Source: Kiritimatiellia bacterium
Lineage (GTDB): Bacteria > Verrucomicrobiota > Kiritimatiellia > UBA8416
DNA length: 34,591 nucleotides
Direction of reading: 5' to 3'
Assembly (NCBI GenBank): GCA_007129405.1
Contig: SKVN01000098.1
Span: 1 to 34,591, forward strand
Shown piece by piece: positions 1 to 8,033 of the stretch. The notes under the pieces were generated by a model. That model was not told the DNA's origin, ran no database searches, and saw only the letters and a list, made by a program, of their open reading frames with translations. The translations under genes were made by a program, and so were the position numbers. How positions within the stretch are numbered: position 1 is the first letter of the stretch; each line of letters opens with the position of its first letter.

Positions 1-96
1 AAACGATTTATTTTGCCGACTCGTAATCCGATCTCGTCGCCGTTCTCGTAAACCAGACTCCCAACACTTCGACACCAGTTACACATCCGCATCATC
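1..96 (-). repeat. Copy of dispersed inverted-repeat element, cut by window edge
   Basis: Bases 28-96 read on the minus strand match 16799-16868 on the plus strand over about 70 positions, with a handful of mismatches and one gap; both begin GATGATGCG and contain GTGTCGAAGTG. Bases 20-50 also match 16883-16913 in direct orientation with one mismatch. Both matches fit a palindromic element whose other arm lies outside the window. No gene is visible here. Confidence 0.8.
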
Positions 97-142
97 CGAG
101 CGCGATCGGCGCCGAGCCTAAGCTGTAACTTCAGTTGTTTGC

Positions 143-267
143 ACACTTACTCCACCCTACACTTACTCGCCTACACTTACTCGACATTATGCGCACTGAC
201 TTTCGAGTAAGTGTAAACGATTAAGTGTGCCCGATTAAGTGTACGTAGTTTCACGCCTGCATCATCT
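143..267 (-). repeat. Palindromic 14-bp-period array, copy A
   Basis: Six 11-bp arms related to ACACTTACTCG lie at 143-153, 159-169, 173-183 (this orientation) and 204-214, 218-228, 232-242 (opposite orientation). They surround a 20-nt centre at 184-203. The arms are separated by 3-nt linkers, giving a 14-bp period, with one 5-nt linker. The head motif AGATGATGCAGG is at 256-267 on the minus strand. The same design recurs at 17018-17126 and 34468-34590. There is no ORF and no recognisable recombinase nearby. Confidence 0.9.
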
Positions 268-296
268 TGGCAGCCCAAGGTTTTACATCTAACGTT

Positions 297-2090
297 CTAC
301 TTTTTACCTTTCAACAGGACGGTGGCGGCGGGGGGCAAGTCAATTGCATGAACGCCTGCACGCAAGTTTAGCGTTTCCTGGCGGAGGCGTTCGCCCGTGC
401 AGGACCAGACGGTTAGCGTGCGTGTTCCGGCATCGACGGGCAATTCAAGAACGAGCCGATGTTCAAAGGTTCCATTCATCAGGATGATCTCGCGTTGCGT
501 TGCATCGGGCAGGGGCACAAAACCATTGGCATAGGCCGCGGCAGCAATTTTGGTATCTGTCTGGCTGATCACAACGGGATAATCGTGTTGTGGTTGCAAG
601 GGGTGAATGGTGCCGTCGAGCAGAACATCGCGATGTTCGCGCCAGAATGACAGATATCGACGGATCATGGCCACATGGGATGCAGGAATTTCGTCGAGCA
701 ATACGGAAATCTGGGGGACCGTAAAGGCGGCATGCAAGAGTTGCATGGCCGCACTTTCGACGGAATCCTGCGGGTGCCACATGACCATGTCGGAGTGGAT
801 GGCGGTGTTGCCACTGAGGGTTCGTAACAGCATGGAGCCAACACGATTGCCTGCGGCATGATTGGGTTCGTCACCCACGCGGAAAATATTGCCATATTTA
901 CGCATAGCAGGCCCAATGTAACTTTGGCGAAATTCGATCATGACGTCGGATTTGATGGCGCGTAACCGCTTACTGATATCCGTGAGCAGCTTATCGGCTG
1001 CTTCGGGTACGGACTGGAAGTCTCGTCCATTACCAAATGCATCTTTGGTCTCTTCGCGGGTATTAAAGCAATCGACGAAGTCTAACTTGAATCCATCGAG
1101 GTCGTATTCGCGCAAAGCATTTTCGTAGATGTTAATGAGGTATTCTCGTACATCGGGGAAGCGTGGGTCGAGGATGAACCACTTTTTTTTGCCTTCGGGA
1201 TCGGAATCGAGGAATTTGTCCTTAAAGCGTTTGTAGGCCTCCGTATAGATGCCGACGAATGGTACACTGTACCAGAGGAGATATTTCATGCCGAGGGCGT
1301 GTACGCGATCTACATGCGCACGGAAGTCGGGAAACTTGCCAGGGGCAGGCTGCCAGTCGCCGCAATAAGCATAACCGCGCTCATTGTCTTCGGTTTGCCA
1401 GCCATCGTCTACGATAACAGAATCCATGCCCAATGCCTTGGCAAGCTGGCATTGCTTTTCGATGGCATCCGGGGTGATGCCAAGGTGGAAACTGTACCAG
1501 CTCGAATACATCGGCAAACGGGCATGCTCCGGTACGGGCGAGGGGGTAAGGCTGGGCAGGCCTGCCCACCAGTCGGATACCTCCCGCAGAATATGTTCGT
1601 ATGGTAGCTTGCGGGAATCGAAGCGGATCGTGGTTTTGTAATGGGTCAGCGGGGGGACGGGATCTACAAATAATTGGATGCGACAGGTAAGGTTGGCCGT
1701 TTCCTCGGCATGTTGATCGCTGAGTTCGCAGGTGTTGATGGCGTCGGCAACCGCGAAGGTGAGGACGTTGGTGCCGGCATAGTCAAACATGCTCCAGACG
1801 GGCGCATTCTGTGCGGCGCTGCTCTTGATACGGGGGCGGCCCATACCGCAAAGTTGGGTTTTTCGATCGGTACTGGTGCGGTGATGCATGTCGATGGTGG
1901 GCATTTCCCAGTAGAGGGTTATGGGGTCAGGACGCACGGGCGTCTCGGATTGGAGTTCGAATGTCAGATAGGCAATGCCGTCGGTGGTGTCTTTGCGGGT
2001 CGTGAGGTTGAGTTTGCATTCGGGTAAAACGCCGTCTGCGAATATTTGTTGTCCAGCGATGGTGGCGAGGGGGATTTGTTGTTCAGGCAT
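297..2090 (-). CDS. GH36-like (clan GH-D) alpha-galactosidase-type glycoside hydrolase
   Basis: This 597-aa protein is probably a retaining alpha-galactosidase-type enzyme that acts on alpha-galactosides or related plant or host glycans. A beta-rich N-terminal region (about 1-185) precedes a TIM barrel. The barrel shows the clan-D signatures: SSWYSF at 196-201, VDDGW at 227-231, and DGFKLDFVD at 332-340, where D337 is the expected nucleophile. RVGDE at 404-408 offers D407 as the probable acid/base. There is no signal peptide, so the enzyme is probably cytoplasmic. The start is supported by AAGGAG seven bases before the ATG. It lies 222 bp downstream of the epimerase gene, with repeats between, so it is probably transcribed separately. 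The exact substrate cannot be read from sequence; raffinose synthase-like or alpha-N-acetylgalactosaminidase activity is possible. Confidence 0.85.
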   Translation of the reverse strand: MPEQQIPLATIAGQQIFADGVLPECKLNLTTRKDTTDGIAYLTFELQSETPVRPDPITLYWEMPTIDMHHRTSTDRKTQLCGMGRPRIKSSAAQNAPVWSMFDYAGTNVLTFAVADAINTCELSDQHAEETANLTCRIQLFVDPVPPLTHYKTTIRFDSRKLPYEHILREVSDWWAGLPSLTPSPVPEHARLPMYSSWYSFHLGITPDAIEKQCQLAKALGMDSVIVDDGWQTEDNERGYAYCGDWQPAPGKFPDFRAHVDRVHALGMKYLLWYSVPFVGIYTEAYKRFKDKFLDSDPEGKKKWFILDPRFPDVREYLINIYENALREYDLDGFKLDFVDCFNTREETKDAFGNGRDFQSVPEAADKLLTDISKRLRAIKSDVMIEFRQSYIGPAMRKYGNIFRVGDEPNHAAGNRVGSMLLRTLSGNTAIHSDMVMWHPQDSVESAAMQLLHAAFTVPQISVLLDEIPASHVAMIRRYLSFWREHRDVLLDGTIHPLQPQHDYPVVISQTDTKIAAAAYANGFVPLPDATQREIILMNGTFEHRLVLELPVDAGTRTLTVWSCTGERLRQETLNLRAGVHAIDLPPAATVLLKGKK

Positions 2091-2227
2091 GATTTGCTCC
2101 TTGTTGTACAGAATTAGAGGTTAATGGTATATTCGGGGTGATAAGATGATGTGGAGAAACTTTTTGAGGGATATATTTGCTGGAGGGACTCCTGTGCGTC
2201 CGTCTTCCAACCACCGCGACGAATCCC

Positions 2228-2247
2228 GGCGGCAGAGGACTGCCGCC
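2228..2247. repeat. Hairpin repeat, copy 1 (8-bp stem, AGGA loop)
   Basis: GGCGGCAG, loop AGGA, then CTGCCGCC form a perfect 8-bp stem. A 26-nt stretch including it (2227-2252) is identical to 6304-6329. Both copies also have GTGCGTCCGT nearby (2193 region and 6371 region). There is no T-run after it, so it is not a convincing intrinsic terminator. It looks like a dispersed intergenic palindrome. Confidence 0.85.
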
Positions 2248-2261
2248 CTCCAAAAAACAAC

Positions 2262-2277
2262 TGAAGTTACAACCTAG
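2262..2277 (+). repeat. Dispersed motif TGAAGTTACAACCTAG, copy 1
   Basis: The same 16-mer occurs at 16982-16997 and 17135-17150, and a partial version (AACTGAAGTTACA) is on the minus strand near 124-136. Every copy lies in gene-free DNA next to other repeat modules. Confidence 0.85.
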
Positions 2278-2312
2278 CAAATATCCAATTGCCAAGTACA
2301 TATAAGCCATAA

Positions 2313-3506
2313 TTACACACTCCCATTTTTTCCTGTGGGGAGGGCTATGGCGGCGATCTGGTCGGGGTCGAGTTCGATGCCGAGTCCGAGGCCCTGCGGG
2401 ACAGGCATGCAGCCATCTTCTGCCAGGGGCAAGGCCAGTTGCTGGTCGAGTTCGCCTTTCAGCAGGGGGCCATGCAGGCCCAATTCGGTGAATTCAACAG
2501 CGCCACTGAAGTCGCCAATGGCTGCGGCCATATGCAGTTTAGCGGCAATTTTTACGCCGGTGCCAAACGCGGTTCCGATTACACATTGCAGGCCGGCTTC
2601 ACGGGCAATGTGAGCGATCCGCATGGCGGGAGCAAGTCCGCCGGCCTTGCCAATCTTTATATTGAGTACATCCGCCGCCTTGGCGCGTATCACAGCTTCG
2701 GCGTCATGTGGTCCAAAGCAGCTTTCGTCGGCTTCGATGGGCAGTTCCACTTCCTGGCAAACTCTTGCCATGCCGGGCAGATCCCATGCATCGCAGGGTT
2801 GCTCGAGCAGTTCAAGATTGATGTTGGTTTTCTCGAGCAGACGGCAAAAGTGGATGGCCTCATCGGGGCTGTACCCGCGATTGGCGTCGGCCCGCAAGGA
2901 CACATCTGGTCCTACCGTGTCGCGGATGGCTTGTAAACGCTCGATATCCTTTTCTGGAATCGAACCGATTTTGGGTTTAAAGGCCCGAACATGCATTTTC
3001 ATGTATTTGCGGCATTCGTTGGCCATGTCTTCGGGGGCCCCCCCGGCAATTTCGATGGCAACAGGGATGCGATCGCGTTTTACACCACCGAGCATTTCAC
3101 TCACAGAGAGTCCGGTGGCTTTAGCGGCTAGATCGTGGAGCGCGAGGTCAATGCCGGATTTGGCACTGCTGTTTTCGCGATAATCGATGAGGTCCATACA
3201 GGCCTCAATTTCGAGCGGATTTTTGCCTGTAAGCTGCGGGCCCATGTAATCATCGATCGCCACTTGGATTTGCTCGATGGTTTGTCCGAAGAACCCGATA
3301 TCGGCAGGCGCTTCTCCGAGGCCCTTCAAGCCTGCATCGGTTTCCACATGCACGAGAACATATTCGAGAATGGGGTTGGGGCGTTTCGGAGAAATCCGGC
3401 TGAGCCGTCCATTCCATTCCCGTTTCGTGCCCGCGTGCGTGCTGTTGTAGAAAAAGCATGTTAGCGGGATCCGTATGGGGGTGGTGTGAATTCGTGTAAT
3501 TTTCAT
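2313..3506 (-). CDS. Enolase-superfamily (mandelate racemase/muconate lactonizing) enzyme, probable dipeptide epimerase
   Basis: This 397-aa protein has the full enolase-superfamily active site. The Lys pair is at K177/K179 (FKPKIG) and the three metal ligands are at D207 (ADANRG), E235 (LLEQP) and D260 (ADES). The opposite-face Lys is K284 (NIKIGK). The K-x-K plus D-E-D plus K arrangement and the DES motif fit the muconate-lactonizing subgroup, which includes L-Ala-D/L-Glu and other dipeptide epimerases. Its ATG overlaps the stop of the upstream M42 peptidase gene (ATGA), so the two are translationally coupled. A joint role in epimerising and hydrolysing short peptides, perhaps from peptidoglycan, is inferred. 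N-acylamino acid racemase or o-succinylbenzoate synthase activity is an alternative. There is no strong SD; coupling probably drives initiation. Confidence 0.85.
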   Translation of the reverse strand: MKITRIHTTPIRIPLTCFFYNSTHAGTKREWNGRLSRISPKRPNPILEYVLVHVETDAGLKGLGEAPADIGFFGQTIEQIQVAIDDYMGPQLTGKNPLEIEACMDLIDYRENSSAKSGIDLALHDLAAKATGLSVSEMLGGVKRDRIPVAIEIAGGAPEDMANECRKYMKMHVRAFKPKIGSIPEKDIERLQAIRDTVGPDVSLRADANRGYSPDEAIHFCRLLEKTNINLELLEQPCDAWDLPGMARVCQEVELPIEADESCFGPHDAEAVIRAKAADVLNIKIGKAGGLAPAMRIAHIAREAGLQCVIGTAFGTGVKIAAKLHMAAAIGDFSGAVEFTELGLHGPLLKGELDQQLALPLAEDGCMPVPQGLGLGIELDPDQIAAIALPTGKNGSV

Positions 3507-4528
3507 CGTTCGGCGAGAAATGTGTGCGCGCTTTCCATGAATTTGACGAGCAAATCGACGGTGGCATCCATGTCATCGGCATGACAGAGCTGCACAGTGG
3601 AATGCATGTAACGTACGGGTGCACCGACCGTGGTGGCAATGACGCTGCCGCGTGATTGCTGGATGGCGGCGGCATCCGTCCCTCCACCAATGTTGCGTTG
3701 GTAGGGAATGTTATGCGTATCGCAGAGATCGCAGAGGTATTGTACCAAACGCGGATGGCCGATGGTGAGTTTGTCGATTACGTAGATGCCTGTTCCCTGT
3801 CCAGGCTCGCACAGGTTATCTTTTTCATCAACATAGGCTGCACGCGCCATGCTGCCGTCGATGGCGATGCCAATATCGGGCTCAACAAAGAAGGCACAGG
3901 GTCTTGCGCCACGCAAGCCGACTTCTTCTTGCACGGTGCTACAGGCATATACGTCTACCTGTGTGTCGCCAACATTACGCATGGCCTCTAGCAGACAATA
4001 GGTGCCAATACGGTTGTCGAAATTACGGCCGACCCACATTTTGTCATTGAGGATGGATACATCGCTTTCGAAGGTGATGACATCGCCGGGGCGCACGCGT
4101 TTTTCGAGCTCTTCTTTGGGGAGACCGGTGTCGATGAGAAGGTCATCCAGTTTCGGGGGGGTATCACCGCCTTTGGGTACGACAACACCGCGTACGGATT
4201 CTTTGCCATGAATGATGACGCGTTGGGATTGTGCGACATGTGCACCTAATCCACCCATCTGGATAAAGTGAATATAGCCGTTGCTATTGATGTGTTTGAC
4301 CATCATGCCAACTTCGTCTGCGTGTGCAGCAAACATGAGGCGCGGTGTACGTCCATTGTATTGTACCGGATTGATTGCTTTGCGGATTCCGATTACGTTG
4401 CCGATGTTGTCTTTTTGTACCTCATCGCAGCATTCCTGCAGGACTTCGGTGGCAATATTCTGGATATTGCATTCAAAGCCGGGGACGCCGGGTGCCATAC
4501 CCACACGCTGAAGTAATTTTTGATTCAT
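3503..4528 (-). CDS. M42-family metallo-aminopeptidase
   Basis: This 341-aa protein is a dinuclear-metal M42 aminopeptidase of the TET/glutamyl-aminopeptidase type, which trims peptides in the cytoplasm. The metal ligands and catalytic residues are visible: H69 and D71 (AAHADE), bridging D171 (NFDNR), catalytic E201 with ligand E202 (VQEEVG), D224 (AIDGS) and H309 (RYMHS). The ATG at 4528 is chosen over a longer reading frame because AAGGA sits just upstream and the protein then begins in the family's normal place. Its stop overlaps the start of the epimerase gene by 4 bp. Old annotations of the family as endoglucanase (FrvX-like) are misleading. Confidence 0.92.
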   Translation of the reverse strand: MNQKLLQRVGMAPGVPGFECNIQNIATEVLQECCDEVQKDNIGNVIGIRKAINPVQYNGRTPRLMFAAHADEVGMMVKHINSNGYIHFIQMGGLGAHVAQSQRVIIHGKESVRGVVVPKGGDTPPKLDDLLIDTGLPKEELEKRVRPGDVITFESDVSILNDKMWVGRNFDNRIGTYCLLEAMRNVGDTQVDVYACSTVQEEVGLRGARPCAFFVEPDIGIAIDGSMARAAYVDEKDNLCEPGQGTGIYVIDKLTIGHPRLVQYLCDLCDTHNIPYQRNIGGGTDAAAIQQSRGSVIATTVGAPVRYMHSTVQLCHADDMDATVDLLVKFMESAHTFLAER

Positions 4529-4676
4529 GATGTATATTCCTTGGGTTGTGTTGATTTGCAGAGAAATTATCCTGCATTGTTTGGTTATCGGTTGCAAGTG
4601 AAAGTGGAAGTGTTGGTGTTTTTTGCGATTTTTGGGCGAAAGCGCGTGGCGGAGAATGCGGGATGAACGCTGATGT

Positions 4677-6017
4677 TTAGCGTCGGCCGTGTAATTCCGG
4701 GAAGGGGCTTAGGGCACGGTTGAGGATGCCAAGTGATTTGGCAATGGTGATGCCGTAGTTGGTGATGGGGACGCCGGCGGCTTCGCAACGTGTAATGCGC
4801 GTCAGGAGGTGGCGTCGGTTAAAGGTGCAGGACCCACAGTGGATGACGAGTTTGTAGGGAGAAACATCGTCGGGAAAGTCTGAACCTTGTACGTGATCGA
4901 TTTGCAGGGCGCCGCCTACGTATTGCGAAAGCCAACGCGGAATTTTGGTGCGGCCAATATCGTCGCCAATTTGATGATGGGTGCAGGCTTCGGCAATGAG
5001 AATGCGGTCACTGGGATGCAGTTGATCGATAGTTTCTGCTCCTTTGACAAACGTGGTGAGATCGCCTTTTAAACGGGCGAACAGAATCGAGAAGGATGTA
5101 AGCCGTACGTCGGGCGGCGTATCGGCATCGACTTTGAGAAAGGCTTGGGAATCGGTTACGACCAAAGCGGGAGGTTCGCGTAGTTTTTCGAGCAGTGCCC
5201 GGAGTTCGCGTTCTTTGGTAACTAGGGCACAAGCATCGTGATCGAGTAAATCGCGGATGGTTTGTACTTGCGGGAGGATGAGGCGTCCGCGTGGTGCCTC
5301 GAGGTCGATCGGTACGACGAGGACGACGAGCTCGCCGGGGCGTACAAGGTCCCCAGCAATGGCGGGCTGCTGTAAATATTCTTCCGGCAAGATGGGGATG
5401 AGGGCATCGCGGACGATGCGCCGGCATGCTTCGGGATCGTGTGCGGAGACGTGGATGGGTGGTTGATGGTTGGTGGTTGATCCTCCTTCGCTAAAGCTTC
5501 TGAGGACGAGTGGGTTGATGGGGGGTGTCGGGTGTCGGGTGTCGGGGGATATGGGAAGGTCTGTGGTCGTGCCCTGCGAAGCTGGAAGCGAAGCATGGGT
5601 CTGTAGTCTGTGGTCTGTGGTCTGTGGTCTGCAATCGGATTTGTTGAAGACGGCGAGGGTGGGAATGTTTCGTTGCAAGCATTCTGCGGCGAGCTTTTGC
5701 TCGAATTCGCCCCATGCTGCATCATAATCTGTGACAATGATGGCCAGATCGGTGCGATCGAGTATTTTTTGTGATTTTTTAATGCGTTGTTTTCCAAGTG
5801 CGCCGACATCGTCTAAACCAGCGGTATCGATAAAGAGTACGGGACCAATCGGCAGCAGTTCCATGGGCTTTTCGACGGGGTCGGTCGTCGTGCCGGGTGT
5901 GTCGGAAACAATGGCGGTTTGTTGCTGCGTGATGGCATTGATGAGCGATGATTTGCCGACATTGCGTCGTCCGAATATGCCAATGTGCAGGCGCAGTCCT
6001 TTGGGGGTGTTTTGCAT
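4677..6017 (-). CDS. hydF: [FeFe]-hydrogenase H-cluster maturation GTPase HydF with low-complexity insert
   Basis: HydF is the scaffold/GTPase that carries the diiron subcluster precursor to [FeFe]-hydrogenase. The 446-aa protein has the N-terminal GTPase motifs: G1 GRRNVGKSS at 16-24, TPGTT at 40-44, DTAG at 64-67, NKSD at 125-128 and VSA at 190-192. The C-terminal domain supplies the Fe-S ligands: C-x-H (ACTHHQ), then HCGSC about 45 residues later. Between G4 and G5 lie about 60 low-complexity residues (129-188), much more than the roughly 20 usually there, encoded by 7-bp tandem repeats. hydE, hydG and a hydrogenase gene are not in the window. The start has only a weak SD. The gene implies anaerobic hydrogen metabolism; whether the insert is tolerated is unknown. 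Confidence 0.93.
   Translation of the reverse strand: MQNTPKGLRLHIGIFGRRNVGKSSLINAITQQQTAIVSDTPGTTTDPVEKPMELLPIGPVLFIDTAGLDDVGALGKQRIKKSQKILDRTDLAIIVTDYDAAWGEFEQKLAAECLQRNIPTLAVFNKSDCRPQTTDHRLQTHASLPASQGTTTDLPISPDTRHPTPPINPLVLRSFSEGGSTTNHQPPIHVSAHDPEACRRIVRDALIPILPEEYLQQPAIAGDLVRPGELVVLVVPIDLEAPRGRLILPQVQTIRDLLDHDACALVTKERELRALLEKLREPPALVVTDSQAFLKVDADTPPDVRLTSFSILFARLKGDLTTFVKGAETIDQLHPSDRILIAEACTHHQIGDDIGRTKIPRWLSQYVGGALQIDHVQGSDFPDDVSPYKLVIHCGSCTFNRRHLLTRITRCEAAGVPITNYGITIAKSLGILNRALSPFPELHGRR
5454..5633. repeat. Heptanucleotide-repeat insert inside hydF
   Basis: Four tracts are visible on the plus strand. TGGTTGA/TGGTTGG units occupy 5460-5480. An imperfect palindrome centred on AAGCTT (TCCTTCGCTAAAGC and onward) lies near 5481-5503. 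GGTGTCG units occupy 5524-5544 and TCTGTAG/TCTGTGG units 5600-5627. All tandem units are 7 bp. The stretch keeps hydF open in frame. Limits are estimated from the conserved G4 and G5 motifs on either side. Confidence 0.8.
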
Positions 6018-6196
6018 AAAGGGAAGAGTAGGGGATGGGGAAAATGCTGAAAAGCTAAAATGCGGAAAAGCTGAAAAAATGTGGGCAAGGGGAGGGATGC
6101 GACAGCCAGAGGCCGGAGGCTGATGGGCTTTGGGGGAGGGGAACCACAGACCACGCAGAATGACGCAGAAGGGGGAAGGATGGGGGGGAGGTTTTT

Positions 6197-6259
6197 GAAC
6201 TTCGAACGTTGAACTTCGAACGTTGAACGTTGAACTTCGAACTTCGAACGTTGAACTTT
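6197..6259 (+). repeat. Tandem 7-bp repeat of two alternating units
   Basis: Nine contiguous heptamers use only GAACTTC (T) and GAACGTT (G): T G T G G T T G, then a final GAACTTT. The register is unbroken from 6197 to 6259. The 7-bp unit size is the same as that of the tracts inside hydF 0.6 kb away, although the unit sequences differ. Confidence 0.95.
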
Positions 6260-6304
6260 TAAGGGGGAAGGGTGCGGGATGCGACAGCTAGAGGCCGCTT
6301 CGGC

Positions 6305-6324
6305 GGCGGCAGAGGACTGCCGCC
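6305..6324. repeat. Hairpin repeat, copy 2 (8-bp stem, AGGA loop)
   Basis: This is the same GGCGGCAG/AGGA/CTGCCGCC palindrome as at 2228-2247, within a 26-nt identical block (6304-6329). Confidence 0.85.
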
Positions 6325-6489
6325 CTCCATGTCCTGCATTTCAACGTAACCTGGGAGAAGGGCGCATTCCCGTGCGTCCGTGATGCAACGGATTTGAACC
6401 TGCTATAGTTGGCATGGTTTAGGTGGGCCGTATGAGGGGACGCCCCGTTGGACATTGATAATCAGTCTGTTGCCTGTGCCAGAGGCGAT

Positions 6490-8022
6490 CTAGAATGCTT
6501 TAACAAGCGGGCGTTCTAGCATGCGTTCATAGATCTGGAAGTAATGCTTGGCGGTCTCATTGTGACTGAAGCGATGCACGCTTTCTTCCATAATGCGCTG
6601 TATTTGCGTTTCTTTTGTGGTGGCGGGCAAACGGTAGAATTCCATTGCCTGATCGATTGCCCATGCGAGCCCGTTGCTATCGTATGTCTCGAAGATGAAC
6701 CCGTTGCCATGGTTTCGGGATACGTTCAAGTGCGTGACGGTGTCATGCAAACCGCCCGTATCTCGCGCAATCGGCAGGGAACCGTAAATGCTACTAATCA
6801 TTTGTGGAAGACCACATGGTTCAAACAAAGAGGGAATGAGCATGAAGTCGGATCCGGCATAGCCTAGCCGGGAGAGTTTTTCTGAAAAGTCGCATACAGC
6901 AACACGACCATGAAAATCATGCTGGCTGACGATACGATGAAATACGTTTTGATAGGCGCCATTGGCGACAATTGCCACCTGCAGTCCATCTTTCCAGTAC
7001 TGGTTGACGACACGATAAAGAATGTCTGCAAATAGTTGGCAGCCTTTTTGTACGGGGTCGAGTCGCGAGGGCCAGAACAGAATCGGGGCCTGTGGGTCTA
7101 ACGTTAATCCACATCTTTCTTGAAGGGCCGCTTTGTTGATGGCTTTGCCGTCGGCGTGTGTTCCGGGTGTGTAGGTTCGCGCCAACAATGTGTCGGTTGC
7201 AGGATTGTTGGATGGATCGGGGGCATTGAGGATGCCGACGGCACATTTGTTATGTAATTTCTGGGTTATTTCGTAGCGGATGTTTTCAGGGACAAAGCTG
7301 TGCTGGCCCTGGGCAATTTCTTGCAGGAATGTGGGGCTTACGGTGTTGATGTAATGTCCGGCAAAAATACCACTGGCAAGCAAATCAATGGGATTGCAAG
7401 ACCGGGTGGATTCGTAATCATACGGTGGCCATGAGAAGAATAGGTATTTCCAGAAATTGGCGGCGTCGATGCCTGCATCTTCAATTCGTTGCAGTGTCAG
7501 TTTGTAGGTGTGGATGTTATGTACGGTAAACAAGGACGGAATGTTTAAACGCCTTGTGACAGCCGGAATGAGGCCTGTCATCCAGTCATTACAATGGATA
7601 AGGTCGGGATCCACGGAGGGAATGATGTTGTTGATGACTTCTCGTTGAAAAGCGAGTGCTACATTCACGTTCGTCCATTCATCGTTGCCATACACGCTAT
7701 CGCGATAATAGAAGCAGCGATCCTCGGCGAGATGAATCCGTGCGCGGGATAATTTGCTCATGTAGGCACGGATTTCATCGCTGATCAGGTTGGCGGCATC
7801 GATGTTGAACATGCGCCGGTAATGGGGCAGGGCGACATGGACGTCTGCTCCAAGGTCGTATAATGCTGCTACCAATGATGACGAAACGTCGGCAAGCCCA
7901 CCCGCTTTTGCGGTCATGCGGTTGGCCATATTGCCCATGCCTTGCGGAAGGTACGTGATTTCCGGTGTGACAATCAGAATCCGGGGCTTGCTGCGCTTGC
8001 GTCTTTTGCGGATCGGTAGCAT
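6490..8022 (-). CDS. glgA: Glycogen synthase (GT5)
   Basis: GlgA transfers glucose from ADP-glucose (or UDP-glucose) to the non-reducing end of alpha-1,4-glucan in the cytoplasm. The 510-aa protein has the N-terminal donor-binding lysine motif KAGGLADV at 39-46, close to the canonical KTGGL. It also has HCNDWMTG, FTVHN and a C-terminal GT-B domain with PSLFEPCGLPQ, where the Glu contacts the nucleotide sugar. The ATG at 8022 (MLPIRKRRKR) is preferred over an upstream start that overlaps glgP, because GGGAG lies eight bases before it. The gene is 11 bp downstream of glgP in one operon, so synthesis and phosphorolysis are co-expressed. glgC and glgB are not in the window. Confidence 0.93.
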   Translation of the reverse strand: MLPIRKRRKRSKPRILIVTPEITYLPQGMGNMANRMTAKAGGLADVSSSLVAALYDLGADVHVALPHYRRMFNIDAANLISDEIRAYMSKLSRARIHLAEDRCFYYRDSVYGNDEWTNVNVALAFQREVINNIIPSVDPDLIHCNDWMTGLIPAVTRRLNIPSLFTVHNIHTYKLTLQRIEDAGIDAANFWKYLFFSWPPYDYESTRSCNPIDLLASGIFAGHYINTVSPTFLQEIAQGQHSFVPENIRYEITQKLHNKCAVGILNAPDPSNNPATDTLLARTYTPGTHADGKAINKAALQERCGLTLDPQAPILFWPSRLDPVQKGCQLFADILYRVVNQYWKDGLQVAIVANGAYQNVFHRIVSQHDFHGRVAVCDFSEKLSRLGYAGSDFMLIPSLFEPCGLPQMISSIYGSLPIARDTGGLHDTVTHLNVSRNHGNGFIFETYDSNGLAWAIDQAMEFYRLPATTKETQIQRIMEESVHRFSHNETAKHYFQIYERMLERPLVKAF

Positions 8023-8033
8023 GGCTTTTCTCC

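Larger units (their letters stand above)
6018..6489. other. Gene-free repeat-rich spacer between hydF and glgA
   Basis: This 472-bp spacer has no credible gene. It contains GCTGAAAAGCT-type short repeats at about 6044-6080 and two near-identical 21-mers beginning GGGATGCGACAGC (6094-6114 and 6276-6296, one mismatch). An ACCACAGACCACGCAGA stretch lies at about 6145-6162. A heptamer tract (6197-6259) and a hairpin repeat (6305-6324) are listed separately. It resembles decayed or mobile intergenic repeats. No clear promoter or terminator was seen. Confidence 0.7.

Noticed and set aside
143-267. CRISPR-like repeat array
   Set aside because: Repeats are 11 bp with 3-bp linkers and half are inverted; there are no spacers of normal length and no cas genes.
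2228-2247. Rho-independent terminator
   Set aside because: Good stem but no T-run on either strand, and an identical copy exists at 6305-6324 in a different context.
2083-2310. 75-aa minus-strand ORF
   Set aside because: It is built largely from dispersed repeat sequence, overlaps the glycosidase start, and resembles no protein.
2623-3183. 186-aa plus-strand ORF antisense to the epimerase gene
   Set aside because: Opposes a gene with an intact active site; low-information composition.
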